A DNA stretch of 64,000 bases from Dehalogenimonas sp. WBC-2 (GTDB lineage Bacteria > Chloroflexota > Dehalococcoidia > Dehalococcoidales > Dehalococcoidaceae), in NCBI GenBank assembly GCA_001005265.1, contig CP011392.1, forward strand, positions 1,361,902 through 1,425,901, written 5' to 3'. The notes under the pieces were generated by a model. That model saw only the letters and a program-made list of their open reading frames with translations. It was not told where the DNA came from and did no database searches. Shown here one piece after another: positions 37,559-47,461 of this stretch (position 1 is the first letter of the stretch; every line of letters starts with the position of its first letter). The translations under genes were made by a program, and so were the position numbers.

Positions 37559-37930
37559 ATGGAATATAACAAGCTCACCCCGGAAGAAGAAAAGGTCATC
37601 GTACGCAAAGGCACCGAACCGCCATTCTCCGGCGAATATGAATCAACTTCTGATGCGGGAACATATGTCTGCCGCCGCTGTAATTCTCCCCTTTACGAAT
37701 CTAAGAGCAAATTCCATTCCGGCTGCGGCTGGCCCAGCTTTGACGATGAGATACCGGGCCGCGTAAAACATGTCTCTGATGCTGACGGGCGCCGGACCGA
37801 AATACTGTGCGCAACCTGCGGCGGTCATTTGGGGCACGTTTTCACCGGCGAGAAATTCACTCCTAAAAACACGCGGCATTGTGTCAATTCCGTGTCTATT
37901 AAATTCATCCCGGAAAACACAAAAACCTAG
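37559..37930 (+). CDS. msrB: Peptide-methionine (R)-S-oxide reductase MsrB
   Basis: MsrB repairs oxidised methionine. The 123-residue protein (start [13 protein letters not shown]) has both zinc knuckles CRRC and CATC, the [10 protein letters not shown] loop and the [11 protein letters not shown] motif with the catalytic cysteine. The resolving cysteine may be in the GCGWPSF motif. GAAAGG is nine bases before ATG. An oxygen-damage enzyme is noteworthy in an anaerobe but common. Confidence 0.95.
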   Translation: MEYNKLTPEEEKVIVRKGTEPPFSGEYESTSDAGTYVCRRCNSPLYESKSKFHSGCGWPSFDDEIPGRVKHVSDADGRRTEILCATCGGHLGHVFTGEKFTPKNTRHCVNSVSIKFIPENTKT

Positions 37931-38080
37931 CGCAGTCACGCGTTGATCATAACCTTTTGCGGGATCACCTGAAGACTGGCGTAATAATACAGCCAGTCTA
38001 TTTTTGTAGCGGCCGGTGGCGCTATTGACAAGACAACATTGACAGTTCATTATGCTCCTAAATCCAATCACTCAATAAAG

Positions 38081-40354
38081 ATGAAAACAAGTCGTAAACC
38101 ATCTGGCATATCACCGACAAAACACCATCGGATTTTTCGGGAAGCCGAAAAGATCGCCGGTATCGGGTACTGGGAAATATTCCCGGAAGATGATTTGGTA
38201 ACTGTCTCCGAAAATGCCCGCCGGATTTACGGGCTTAAGGGAACATCCTGGACTATTGACGAAGTACGGCAAATTTCGTTACCGGAATATCAGGTGATGC
38301 TGGGGCAGGCTTTTGCAGACCTGATTGCCGGCCGCAAAGCCTACGACGTCGAATTCAAGATACGCCGCCCTTGTGACAATGAAGTTATTGACATTCATTC
38401 AATGGCTGAATATGACCCGCTGGAGCATCGTGTTTTTGGGGTGTTTGTTGACATCACCAGACAAAAACAAATAGAACAGGAAATCAAAGACCGTGAACTC
38501 CGCTACCGGTTGCTGGCCGAAAACGCAAACGATGTAATCTGGTCAATCACTCTCGACGGACGTTTTACTTATGTCAGCCCGTCGGTGTATCAGCTCCGCG
38601 GTTATACCCCGGAAGAAGTTATGCAACAGGCCCTTATTGAGACGGTATGCCCTAGTTCAGTTGAGGTGGTTACAGAAGGATTACGCCGTCTGGCAACTGA
38701 TGCAGACACGCTGGAAAAAGAGAGCCCGTCGTTCTTTGAAATCGAGCAACCCCGAAAGGACGGCACGGCGGTATGGACCGAGGTCAGTCTCAAACTGGTG
38801 AGGGATAAAGGCCGCCCGTCTCATCTCCTCGGAGTGTCCAGAGATATCTCAAAACGCAAGGAAACCGAGGCTGCGCTTAAACAGTCTGAGCAGGCACTAA
38901 GGCATTCTTTGTCTCTTTTAGCCTCAACTCTGGAAGCCACCGCGGATGGCATTCTGGTAGTAGATTCAGCCAGACAGGTGCAACGCTATAACAGTCGGTT
39001 CGTTGAAATGTGGCACATGCCCAAAAAGCTGCTCGATACCAGAGACGATAAAAAATTACTCCAATTTGCGCTCAGCCAACTTACCAACCCCGACAATTTT
39101 TTGGGTCAGGTGGAGGCACTGTATTCACAACCTGAAACACCCGGTTTTGACGTACTGAAATTTAAAGACGGCAGAATTTTTGAGCGTTATTCCTGTCAGC
39201 AGCGTTTGAATGATATCATTGTCGGGCGCGTTTGGAGCTTCCGAGACATCACCAACCGCAAACACATGGAAGACCAACTGCTACACGCGGCAGAGGAATG
39301 GCGGGCTACCTTCGATGCCATCAAAACGCCGCTATCGATCCAGGACCGGAATTATAAGATACTGCGAGTGAACAAGGCCTTCGCAGATGCAATGAAATTA
39401 TCGCCCGAAAACCTCATCGGGAAAACTTGTTTCGAGGTTTCCCATAATACAAGCGAACCGGTCTCAGGATGCCCCCACCGCTTGACGCTGAACACGGGGG
39501 CAGCGGCCGAAGTTGAGATCCACGACCCGGTTACCGGTGCCTACTCGATGGTATCTACGTATCCGATGTTTGGTCCAGACGGGGAAGTCGTCGCCAGCGT
39601 TCATATTTCTCATGATATAACCGAGCGCAAGCGCCTCCAGGAACGACTGATGATAACCAACCGGCTGGCCTCTGTGGGTGAACTGGCTGCCGGCATCGCT
39701 CATGAAATCAATAATCCGCTTACCGGTGTACTGGGTTTTTCCGAACTGGTGCTTTCAGCCGACATTCCGCCGGCAATCCGGGAAGACGTCAAGGTCATCC
39801 ATTCAGAAGCGCAAAGAGCCGCTGAAATCGTCCGGAATTTACTTACCTTCGCCCGCCGACACAACCAGGTACGCCAGCCTTTAAGTATAAACGAGGTGAT
39901 TCAACGGGTGATGACACTGCGAGCCTACGACCAGCGGCTCAACAATATAGAAACCTTATCCAATCTGGGCCCGGGTCTGCCTGAAATCAACGCCGATTTC
40001 TTCCAACTGCAACAGGTATTTTTGAATATTTTCCTTAATGCCGAGTACTTTATGATTCAAAGTCATGGCCGCGGTGAACTACGTATAACCTCTAGCTGGC
40101 TCCCCGAAACTAACAACGTCCGCATTGAGTTCACTGATAACGGCCCCGGTATCAAACCTGAAAACCTCGGCCGTCTTTTTGACCCCTTCTTCACCACCAA
40201 AGATGTCGGCCAGGGCACCGGGCTGGGGTTATCAATGAGTCACGGCATTATAGGTCAGCACGGTGGTAAACTATGGGCAGAAAGCGAACCCGGCTGCGGC
40301 GCCACCTTTATTATTGAACTGCCAGTCAATCAACCTGCTACTGATGGAACATAA
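38081..40354 (+). CDS. Multi-PAS sensor histidine kinase
   Basis: This 757-residue soluble kinase has about four PAS domains (near 20-130, 145-265, 285-400 and 405-520), each ending in a PAC-like stretch such as VDITRQKQ, RDISKRKE, RDITNRKH and HDITERKR. The dimerisation helix has AGIAHEINNPLTG with the phospho-accepting histidine, and the ATPase part has NIFLNAEYF, DNGPGI and GTGLGLS. I see no membrane segment, so it senses a cytoplasmic signal. No response regulator is adjacent. The start ATG lacks a good ribosome-binding site; an upstream TTG is possible but less likely. Confidence 0.93.
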   Translation: MKTSRKPSGISPTKHHRIFREAEKIAGIGYWEIFPEDDLVTVSENARRIYGLKGTSWTIDEVRQISLPEYQVMLGQAFADLIAGRKAYDVEFKIRRPCDNEVIDIHSMAEYDPLEHRVFGVFVDITRQKQIEQEIKDRELRYRLLAENANDVIWSITLDGRFTYVSPSVYQLRGYTPEEVMQQALIETVCPSSVEVVTEGLRRLATDADTLEKESPSFFEIEQPRKDGTAVWTEVSLKLVRDKGRPSHLLGVSRDISKRKETEAALKQSEQALRHSLSLLASTLEATADGILVVDSARQVQRYNSRFVEMWHMPKKLLDTRDDKKLLQFALSQLTNPDNFLGQVEALYSQPETPGFDVLKFKDGRIFERYSCQQRLNDIIVGRVWSFRDITNRKHMEDQLLHAAEEWRATFDAIKTPLSIQDRNYKILRVNKAFADAMKLSPENLIGKTCFEVSHNTSEPVSGCPHRLTLNTGAAAEVEIHDPVTGAYSMVSTYPMFGPDGEVVASVHISHDITERKRLQERLMITNRLASVGELAAGIAHEINNPLTGVLGFSELVLSADIPPAIREDVKVIHSEAQRAAEIVRNLLTFARRHNQVRQPLSINEVIQRVMTLRAYDQRLNNIETLSNLGPGLPEINADFFQLQQVFLNIFLNAEYFMIQSHGRGELRITSSWLPETNNVRIEFTDNGPGIKPENLGRLFDPFFTTKDVGQGTGLGLSMSHGIIGQHGGKLWAESEPGCGATFIIELPVNQPATDGT

Positions 40355-40436
40355 CGGAAAAATATAATAATCTGTTGGATTCTTGACCCATGAAGCGCCT
40401 TTTTGTTATCATAACTCTTCAAACAAGGAGGCTCCA

Positions 40437-41579
40437 ATGACCCATCCCCAATTCAAAGAACTCCGCCGTTCTTACGGTTTTGACGAAGTGGCTATCGTTC
40501 CCGGTGATGTGACCATCAACCCTGAACAAACCGATGTCGGTTTTAACATTGGCGATATCGAATTCAAAATTCCTATCATCGCCGCCGCCATGGACGCCGT
40601 CACTGATGTAAACATGGCCATAAAAATGAGTAAGTTCGGCGGTTTGGCGGTACTTCATGGTGAAGGTATCCAAGCCCGTTATCATGATGCTGAGGCGGTG
40701 CTGGCCCAAATTGCCGAGACACCTCAGTCTGAAATTACGGCGCTGTTACAGAAGATATATACCGAACCCATCAAAGATGACCTTATCGCCGAGCGGGTCA
40801 GAGCGATAAAAGCCGGTGGCGGCATTGCCGCCGTAGCCATCATGCCCGCCAATGCTAAACGCATCGCTCCTATTGTCGCCGAGGCCGGCGCTGACATACT
40901 GGTAGTTGCCACTACCGTCACTACGGCGCGGCATATTTCCAAGAGCTACCGCGGGCTGGTTTTCTCTGAACTTTGCTCCAGTCTCAAGATACCCGTCGTC
41001 GTCGGCAATTGCGTCAGCTACTCCGCCACGCTGGAACTGATGCGTGAAGGCGTCGCCGGTGTGTTTGTCGGCGTCGGACCGGGCGCTGCCTGCACCTCCC
41101 GTGAAGTACTGGGTCTCGGCGTACCGCAGATCACCGCCACTATGGACTGCGCCGCGGCGCGGCAAGCCTACCTGGCCGAAACCGGACGGTATGTTGCCAT
41201 CATTACCGACGGCGGTTTCAAGAAAGGCGGCGATTTCTGCAAGGCTATCGCCGCTGGCGCCGATGCCGCCATGTTCGGTTCTATCATCGCCCAGGCCAAG
41301 GAAGCGCCAGGCCACGGCTACCACTGGGGTATGAGCCACCCCCACCCCTCCCTGCCGCGCGGCACCCGGATTAAGGTCGGCACCACCGTGCCGCTGGAAC
41401 AGATACTCTTTGGCCCCACCTCCGTCGTTGATGGCAGCCAGAACTTCGTTGGAGCGCTCCGCACCGTCATGGGCGTTTGCGGTGCGGCTACCATCCGCGA
41501 CATGCAGCAGGCGGAAATGGTCATCGCCCCGGCCATCACTACCGAAGGCAAGAGCTACCAACTTTCCAAATGTGTGTAG
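40437..41579 (+). CDS. GuaB3-type IMP dehydrogenase family protein
   Basis: The start at 40437 has AAGGAGG five bases upstream, giving 380 residues. It has the IMPDH barrel: IPIIAAAMDAVTDVNMA, then VGVGPGAACTSREVLGLGVPQ with the catalytic cysteine loop, and ITDGGFKKGGDFCKAIAAGADAAM. There is no CBS domain pair, which together with the length fits the GuaB3 subgroup. It may convert IMP to XMP, or act on another purine nucleotide. A possible promoter TTGACC-18-TATCAT precedes it, and a terminator follows at 41602. Confidence 0.9.
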   Translation: MTHPQFKELRRSYGFDEVAIVPGDVTINPEQTDVGFNIGDIEFKIPIIAAAMDAVTDVNMAIKMSKFGGLAVLHGEGIQARYHDAEAVLAQIAETPQSEITALLQKIYTEPIKDDLIAERVRAIKAGGGIAAVAIMPANAKRIAPIVAEAGADILVVATTVTTARHISKSYRGLVFSELCSSLKIPVVVGNCVSYSATLELMREGVAGVFVGVGPGAACTSREVLGLGVPQITATMDCAAARQAYLAETGRYVAIITDGGFKKGGDFCKAIAAGADAAMFGSIIAQAKEAPGHGYHWGMSHPHPSLPRGTRIKVGTTVPLEQILFGPTSVVDGSQNFVGALRTVMGVCGAATIRDMQQAEMVIAPAITTEGKSYQLSKCV

Positions 41580-41601
41580 TATTATAATTTCACGCTGATT
41601 A

Positions 41602-41628
41602 AGAGGGGGCCACACCCCCTCTTTTTTT
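41602..41628 (+). terminator. Rho-independent terminator of the GuaB3 gene
   Basis: GAGGGGG and CCCCCTC form a seven-base GC-rich stem with a five-base loop, followed by seven T residues. It lies 23 bases after the stop codon. Confidence 0.93.
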
Positions 41629-41744
41629 GTCCCGTTTTCCACCGGTGATATTTCCGACAGCATTTGCAGGCAGCACCCTGTCCTCACTTTCCCCAAAATT
41701 CGGGTATAATGGTAAAAAGAACCAAAACACGGAGGGGATTTTAT

Positions 41745-42191
41745 ATGAAAATGCCGGAATACGTATCTAAAAATGAAGTGGAAAGAGTGTGTAAAGAGCT
41801 TGGGTTTAAAAACTGGGCGCAAATGAAAACACCATCGGTGCAGGATACCGAAGCCTCTGTCATCTTAAAGATGGTAAATACAGCTGAAATGGATATTCCG
41901 CTTGAGGAATTCAAGCAGGGATTGGTAGTGGAACTGGAGCACGGCACCATGTATGAAGATGCCAACGTTACCAACAACCATCCCATCCTCACCGGTTTGA
42001 TCGTGCTGGCTCATTTGAAAGAAACTATGGACTACTACGAACGCCTTGACGTTGTTGAAATAGAGGGCGATATTCTCAAAGCCACACTGGCCGGTGATCT
42101 GAAAAAGGCTGACTCCAAATACAGGAAACTTGCTCAAGCCAAATCCATTCTCGCAGATTCAGAAAATAATAAGCTTAATTCATCCCACTAA
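41745..42191 (+). CDS. DUF5661 family protein
   Basis: The start at 41745 has GGAGGGG seven bases upstream, giving 148 residues. The central block VELEHGTMYEDANVTNNHP and IVLAHLKETMDYYERLDVVE match the DUF5661 pattern. The function is not known. TATAAT at 41705-41710 may be its -10 box. It precedes the CDF transporter gene by 36 bases and could be co-transcribed with it. Confidence 0.8.
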   Translation: MKMPEYVSKNEVERVCKELGFKNWAQMKTPSVQDTEASVILKMVNTAEMDIPLEEFKQGLVVELEHGTMYEDANVTNNHPILTGLIVLAHLKETMDYYERLDVVEIEGDILKATLAGDLKKADSKYRKLAQAKSILADSENNKLNSSH

Positions 42192-42227
42192 CCCGGCTAT
42201 GCCCGACGCACCCCAAAGAGGCGTATC

Positions 42228-43172
42228 TTGAAAAGCAGACACGGGTCGAAGGCGGTGATCGTTGCCGCAATCATAGGGAACCTGATCGTTGCAATCATGA
42301 AGTTTGTTGCCGCAGCGCTCACCGGTTCGTCAGCCATGATCTCTGAGGGCATACATTCCCTGGTCGATACAGGTAATGGCGGGCTGATGCTCTATGGCAT
42401 TAAAGAGGCCAGAAAGCCCGCCGATAAAGATCACCCTTTCGGGCACGGTAAAGCCCTCTATTTCTGGGTCCTCGTAGTATCCATTTCTATTTTCGGCATT
42501 GGCGGGGGCATGTCTCTTTATGAAGGAATATCTCATATCCGTCATGTTGCACCTGAATTTGTACTAGCCAATCCTATAGTAAACTATATCGTCCTCGGGC
42601 TCGCGGCTGCTGTCGAAGGTTGGTCGTTATCGGTGGCTGTCAAGGAATTCCGGAGGTTAAAGGGACAGAAAAGCGCCTGGCAATTCATCAGGCAAACCAA
42701 AGATCCCAGTACTTTCACCATTGTCCTTGAGGACGGTGCGGCCATGCTGGGCCTCCTCCTGGCTTTCATGGGTGTGTTTTTCGGGCACATGTTTAAAAAC
42801 CCGTACTTGGACGGCATGGCGTCGATATTGATCGGAATATTACTCATGTTTGTCGCCTTTCTGCTGGCGTTTGAGACCAAAGGTTTGCTCCTCGGTGAAG
42901 GAGTCAGCCCGGAAATGTTAAAAGATATCCGGAGTCGTATTGAAGCCGACCCTTCAGTTGAACAAGCCGCGGAAATACTAACAATGTATTTAGGTCCCAG
43001 GGAATTACTGATAAATATAGGCGTGAGGTTTAAAAAAGATACCAGTCTTACCGAGGTACACGATGCTATTCACCGCATTGAAAAAAATATCCAGAAATCC
43101 TACCCGGAACGGATGCGGGTCTACATAGAGGTGGAATCTTTTCTCAGAAAGAGGGAAGCTAACTCTCCGTAA
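42228..43172 (+). CDS. Cation diffusion facilitator, SLC30A9/ZnT9-like
   Basis: This 314-residue CDF family protein starts with TTG (AGAGG six bases upstream). Six hydrophobic helices and a cytoplasmic C-terminal domain (about 225-305) are visible. Helix two has the metal site EGIHSLVDTGN (HxxxD), and DHPFGHGK follows. In helix five the canonical HxxxD is replaced by LEDGAAMLGLL, as in the ZnT9-like branch, so metal specificity and mechanism may differ from standard zinc exporters. Confidence 0.9.
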   Translation: MKSRHGSKAVIVAAIIGNLIVAIMKFVAAALTGSSAMISEGIHSLVDTGNGGLMLYGIKEARKPADKDHPFGHGKALYFWVLVVSISIFGIGGGMSLYEGISHIRHVAPEFVLANPIVNYIVLGLAAAVEGWSLSVAVKEFRRLKGQKSAWQFIRQTKDPSTFTIVLEDGAAMLGLLLAFMGVFFGHMFKNPYLDGMASILIGILLMFVAFLLAFETKGLLLGEGVSPEMLKDIRSRIEADPSVEQAAEILTMYLGPRELLINIGVRFKKDTSLTEVHDAIHRIEKNIQKSYPERMRVYIEVESFLRKREANSP

Positions 43173-43233
43173 AACTTCAGTTGCATCTCTGGACAAAACG
43201 ATTCCGTACTTTTATAAATGGGGCAAGTTCCCA

Positions 43234-43239
43234 TATAAT
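43234..43239 (+). promoter_or_regulatory. -10 box of tRNA-Thr
   Basis: TATAAT lies ten bases before the first base of the tRNA, so transcription would start close to the mature 5' end. A clear -35 box is not seen. Confidence 0.5.
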
Positions 43240-43248
43240 AGGCGTTGC

Positions 43249-43324
43249 GCCAGCGTAGCTCAGTAGGTAGAGCAGCGGTTTCGTAAACCGCAGGTCGGGG
43301 GTTCGAGCCCTCTCGCTGGCTCCA
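43249..43324 (+). tRNA. tRNA-Thr, anticodon CGU
   Basis: The cloverleaf is complete: acceptor GCCAGCG paired with CGCTGGC, D arm GCTC/GAGC, anticodon stem GCGGT/ACCGC with loop TTCGTAA (anticodon CGT, reading ACG codons), T loop TTCGAGC, and an encoded CCA end. The T stem has two G-U pairs. It lies between the CDF gene and the antiporter gene. Confidence 0.96.
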
Positions 43325-43353
43325 TTCATTTCCTGTTCCCCAGCAACGCTTTC

Positions 43354-44340
43354 CTAGGCAGCAATAACCGAATAAGCGATAAATAACGCATACAGCGTCA
43401 CGAACAGTATACCCGTTTTGCGCACCAGAAAGTGCCTCTTTCTGCCCACGAACAAGGCCCCAAAGAGCAGTAAGGAAGCCAGAATAGCCGCTATCAACCC
43501 CGGATAGTCCGCCGAATTGAAAGCCAGCGGTTTGATGATGGCGCTGACCGCCAGCACGAAAAACACGTTTACAATGTTGGATCCCACGATATTGCCGACA
43601 GCAATATCAGAATTCTTTTTAACCGCAGCCACCACAGACGTTGCCAATTCCGGCAGAGACGTCCCTAACGCAACTATGGTCAGACCGACAAACGACTGAT
43701 TCCAACCCAGATCATTCGACAGTTGCACCGCACCGTTCACGATCCATTGTCCGCCGAACAGTAATCCCAGCATACCCAGGATGATCAGCCTTACTATCTT
43801 CAACGTTGAATAGGGAACAGCCTCCGCATTGCCTACCACAACCTCGGCATAGAAAGTTGAGCGCTGCCGCCGCCCCTGAGCGATGGTATAGTACAGAAAA
43901 ATACCGAAAAAGAGCAGCAGAATTATACCGTCTGAGCGGGAAACCACAGAAAAAGCGGCATTGTCTATCAAGGCATCGCTGGCCATGATCCCCATGGTGA
44001 CGATAGCTAACAGGCTCAAGGGAATCTGCACCCAGACGATCTCGTATTTTACAATGATCGGAAAAATGATCGCCGCAACTCCCAGGATCAACAGGATATT
44101 GGCAATATTACTGCCGATGATATTGCCGACTATCAGTTGGGAAGCGTCGCCGGAGGTGGCAAAAAGACTGACCATCAGTTCCGGGGCGGAAGTCCCGAAG
44201 GCCACAACCGTGAGACCGATGATGAGCCCCGACACCTTCAGCCTGAGGCCCAGGGCAGAACCACCGTCAACGATGTAATCCGCCCCTTTAACCAGGAACA
44301 CGAAGCCGATTATGAATAAAACGTAAGTAAGCATATTCAA
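43354..44340 (-). CDS. Sodium/calcium antiporter-like CaCA family protein (YrbG-like)
   Basis: This 328-residue membrane protein has about ten helices and the two inverted alpha repeats of the family: FGTSAPELMVSLFA with GNIIGSNIANILLILG, and LGTSLPELATSVVAA with GNIVGSNIVNVFFVL. The acidic residue in each repeat is present (SAPE, SLPE). It exchanges cations, probably Ca2+ for Na+ or H+. The start is TTG at 44340 or ATG at 44334; no clear ribosome-binding site is visible. Confidence 0.92.
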   Translation of the reverse strand: MNMLTYVLFIIGFVFLVKGADYIVDGGSALGLRLKVSGLIIGLTVVAFGTSAPELMVSLFATSGDASQLIVGNIIGSNIANILLILGVAAIIFPIIVKYEIVWVQIPLSLLAIVTMGIMASDALIDNAAFSVVSRSDGIILLLFFGIFLYYTIAQGRRQRSTFYAEVVVGNAEAVPYSTLKIVRLIILGMLGLLFGGQWIVNGAVQLSNDLGWNQSFVGLTIVALGTSLPELATSVVAAVKKNSDIAVGNIVGSNIVNVFFVLAVSAIIKPLAFNSADYPGLIAAILASLLLFGALFVGRKRHFLVRKTGILFVTLYALFIAYSVIAA

Positions 44341-44542
44341 TAAGTTATGACAGGCCTGAAAACATTAAGCGATCTATTAATATCGTCACATCCTTTGCTG
44401 CTTAATATGTACCATAAAAAAGCGTGTCTGCCAAAACACTCACAGTCTACCGTAAAATAAATATCTGCATCCATTGCCTGAAATGGTACAATATATGCCT
44501 GACGGCTCCCGGTTGTCGGTCAAGATTGTCTGGTGGTATAGC

Positions 44543-47431
44543 ATGACCCGAAAATTAAAACTTTCACAACAAGACCAGGCTAATTCCCAATCGAACAAAA
44601 ACGATGTACCCATCGTTGCCATTGGCGCCTCGGCTGGCGGTCTTGAAGCCCTCGGTGAGTTTTTTGATGCCCTGCCTGCCGACAGCGGGATGGCCTTTGT
44701 GGTGGTGCAGCATCTGGCCCCGGAACATCAAAGCAGCCTGCCGCAGATACTAGCCAAACACACCAAACTCCATGTCGTTTCTGTTACCGATAAAATGCCG
44801 GTTGAAAAAGCCACCCTCCATGTCATCCCGCCGGGGTTCACCGCCACCATTTCCGGCAGCCGCTTTCATCTGGAGAAGGTCGTCGATCACGTTTTTCGCT
44901 ACCCCATAGATCTACTTTTTACCTCCATCGCCGAAGATGTCGGTCCCGTGGTGGTGGGTATCATTTTATCCGGCACCGGAACTGACGGCACTTTGGGATT
45001 AAAAGCCATCAAGGCGGCGGCCGGTTTGACTCTGGTGCAGGACCCGGTCACTGCCCGTTTCGACGGCATGCCTTCAAGCGCCGCTCCTTACGCTGATATG
45101 GTTTTACCGGTGTCCCGGATGCCGCAGCAGCTTCAAGCTTTCCTGCACCTGACCACCAACGGCGAAGAGGATATTAACGTAAAAAAGACCGACGGCGATT
45201 TCTCCCGGATACTATATCTCCTCCAGTCTCATACCGGCTTTGATTTCTCAACTTACAAAACCGGGACGCTTCAACGCCGGATAGAACGACGCATGGTGGC
45301 CAACCATGCCACGTCCTTATCCGAATACGCCGCTATTTTAAGTCAGCAACCGGATGAGGCGGCGAATCTCCTCCAGGATATTTTGATCAATGTCACATCC
45401 TTCTTCCGTGATCCAGAGGCCTTCTCCGTTCTGACAGAACAATTCACTGACTATATTTCTGAGAATATCGCTGATAACACTTTGCGAGTCTGGGTGATCG
45501 GCTGCTCCACCGGCGAAGAACCGTATTCAGTTGCTATATTGATAAACGAAATCCAGGAAAAGCTCCGTAAGTTTATTCCCGTCCAGATATTCGCCACGGA
45601 TATCGACCGTAAAGCCGTCGACGCCGCCAGGCACGGTCTGTATCTGGAAAACATCAGATCTCACATCAGCGACGAGAGACTGAACCGCTATTTCAAACAT
45701 CAAGGAACCACCTTCCGAATCGAACAAAGTATCCGCGACCGTATAGTGTTCGCTTCTCACGATGTATTGACCGATCCCCCTTTCACCCATCTGGACCTGA
45801 TCTGTTGCCGCAACCTGCTGATATATCTGAACCCCTCAATTCAGAAAAAACTTTACGCGCTGATGCATTATGCCCTTAACCCGGGCGGTCTATTGTTCCT
45901 GGGTCAATCCGAAACGACCGGCGGCGGCAATCTTTTTGCCGCCATTGATCACAAACAGAAGGTATACAAAAAACTCAACGTCCCCTCTCCGGCTCACCTA
46001 GCGCCGCCTTTTAACGCAATCAATAATAAGAAAGTTAGCATTTCGGCTACAGAGAACCCGCCGGTTGTCCGAGCAAAAAACTTGAACTTCACCGAAATAG
46101 CAAAACGTATCATCGCCGAAGAATATACCCCTGCCTACGTCATTATTGACGGCAATAACAACGTCCTCTATGTCTCAGGAGACACCAGCAAATATCTTCG
46201 TCTGGCCACCGGAGAAACACAGTGGAATATTCTAGACCTGGCGGCCGATGACTTTCGCCCCAGGCTGGTGTCAATCATCTATGAGATCCGGAGCCAAACA
46301 GGCGGCACCAGCACATCGGGGCCGTTTGGCATCCGTCAGGGCGGAATCGAATGGCTGGTATCGGTGGAGGCCCGTAAGACATCAGCAGATAGCCAGGAAT
46401 TACTGCTGATCCTCCGTGACCTGGGCAAGAAACCCCAAAAGCGCCGGCCTCAAGTTGCCAAGCACGGCGAAACGGAGGATTCCGAAGCCGCAACGCTGAA
46501 ACATGAACTTAAACTTGTGCAGGACAATCTCCATGCCAACGTGGCGGAACTGGCCAGCTCCAACGAGGACCTAAAGGTGACCAATGAGGAACTCCAGTCC
46601 TCCAATGAGGAACTTCAGAGCACCAATGAGGAATTGGAAACATCACGTGAAGAACTTCGTTCATTGAACGAGGAACTGCTCAGCGTCAATTCCGAAGAAC
46701 GGACTCACGTTGAAGAATTGACCCGGGCTTCGGACGATCTGCGCAACTTGCTTGATAATACAGATATCGCCGCAATTTTCCTCGACCGCGAGCTAAAAAT
46801 TAAAAGCTTCACCCGCCCCGCCGTGGCGCTAATACCGATGATCAATACTGATGTCGGCCGCCCGCTGAAAGATATCCGTTCCAAGCTGGAATATGACAAC
46901 CTGATTGACGATGCCGCCACCGTCCTGCACAGCCTCAGGCCAATGGAGAAGTCAGTCCAATCAAAAGACGGTCAATGGATTCAGGTCCGCATGCGCCCTT
47001 ACCGCACCACCGACAACGCTGTAGCCGGAATAACCATTACATTCTTCGATATCAACGAAAACATCCTCTCCAGGGTGGCTATAAAATATGCCAAGAGCGT
47101 CGTGGACACGGTCAGGGCAGCAATGACGGTACTCGACTCAGACTTGCGCCTGGTTTCAGCAAACAAAGCGTTCTATAAATTATTCGATGTCACTCCAGGT
47201 GAGACCATGGGTAAACCAATCGCTGAGATAGGCCGCGGGGAGTTGGAAGTTCCCGAACTCCAAAACGCCCTCAAGAGTGTTTTGAATAAAGGCACCAAAT
47301 TCGATGATTTTGCGGTTACCCTGAAAGCAGGCACCACCGGTAAAAAACAATTCCTTCTCAATGCGCGGCGTCTGGTCGACAATACCTCCGATCCCATGGC
47401 ACTTCTGTCGATTGAGGCCGTGGACAATTAG
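44543..47431 (+). CDS. CheB-CheR fusion with coiled coil and PAS domains
   Basis: This 962-residue protein joins a CheB methylesterase domain (GASAGGLEAL, QHLAPEHQSSL, SGTGTDGT giving Ser-His-Asp) at about 20-200, a CheR methyltransferase at about 220-490 (TSFFRDPE, GCSTGEEPYS, LDLICCRNLLIYL), then a PAS-like region, a long coiled coil rich in repeats such as SSNEELQSTNEELETS (about 665-735), and two C-terminal PAS-like domains. It lacks a response-regulator receiver domain. Such fusions belong to sensory systems outside classical chemotaxis. The start at 44543 is preferred because a TGG-TACAAT box lies just upstream of it. The kinase gene at 47462 follows. Confidence 0.92.
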   Translation: MTRKLKLSQQDQANSQSNKNDVPIVAIGASAGGLEALGEFFDALPADSGMAFVVVQHLAPEHQSSLPQILAKHTKLHVVSVTDKMPVEKATLHVIPPGFTATISGSRFHLEKVVDHVFRYPIDLLFTSIAEDVGPVVVGIILSGTGTDGTLGLKAIKAAAGLTLVQDPVTARFDGMPSSAAPYADMVLPVSRMPQQLQAFLHLTTNGEEDINVKKTDGDFSRILYLLQSHTGFDFSTYKTGTLQRRIERRMVANHATSLSEYAAILSQQPDEAANLLQDILINVTSFFRDPEAFSVLTEQFTDYISENIADNTLRVWVIGCSTGEEPYSVAILINEIQEKLRKFIPVQIFATDIDRKAVDAARHGLYLENIRSHISDERLNRYFKHQGTTFRIEQSIRDRIVFASHDVLTDPPFTHLDLICCRNLLIYLNPSIQKKLYALMHYALNPGGLLFLGQSETTGGGNLFAAIDHKQKVYKKLNVPSPAHLAPPFNAINNKKVSISATENPPVVRAKNLNFTEIAKRIIAEEYTPAYVIIDGNNNVLYVSGDTSKYLRLATGETQWNILDLAADDFRPRLVSIIYEIRSQTGGTSTSGPFGIRQGGIEWLVSVEARKTSADSQELLLILRDLGKKPQKRRPQVAKHGETEDSEAATLKHELKLVQDNLHANVAELASSNEDLKVTNEELQSSNEELQSTNEELETSREELRSLNEELLSVNSEERTHVEELTRASDDLRNLLDNTDIAAIFLDRELKIKSFTRPAVALIPMINTDVGRPLKDIRSKLEYDNLIDDAATVLHSLRPMEKSVQSKDGQWIQVRMRPYRTTDNAVAGITITFFDINENILSRVAIKYAKSVVDTVRAAMTVLDSDLRLVSANKAFYKLFDVTPGETMGKPIAEIGRGELEVPELQNALKSVLNKGTKFDDFAVTLKAGTTGKKQFLLNARRLVDNTSDPMALLSIEAVDN

Positions 47432-47461
47432 AACAGACTAGTTTCCCCTTGGAGGCAGAAA

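Noticed and set aside
40746-41822. A 358-codon minus-strand frame
   Set aside because: It lies wholly opposite the GuaB3 gene and its end, the protein has no recognisable motif, and the plus-strand gene has a full ribosome-binding site and terminator.
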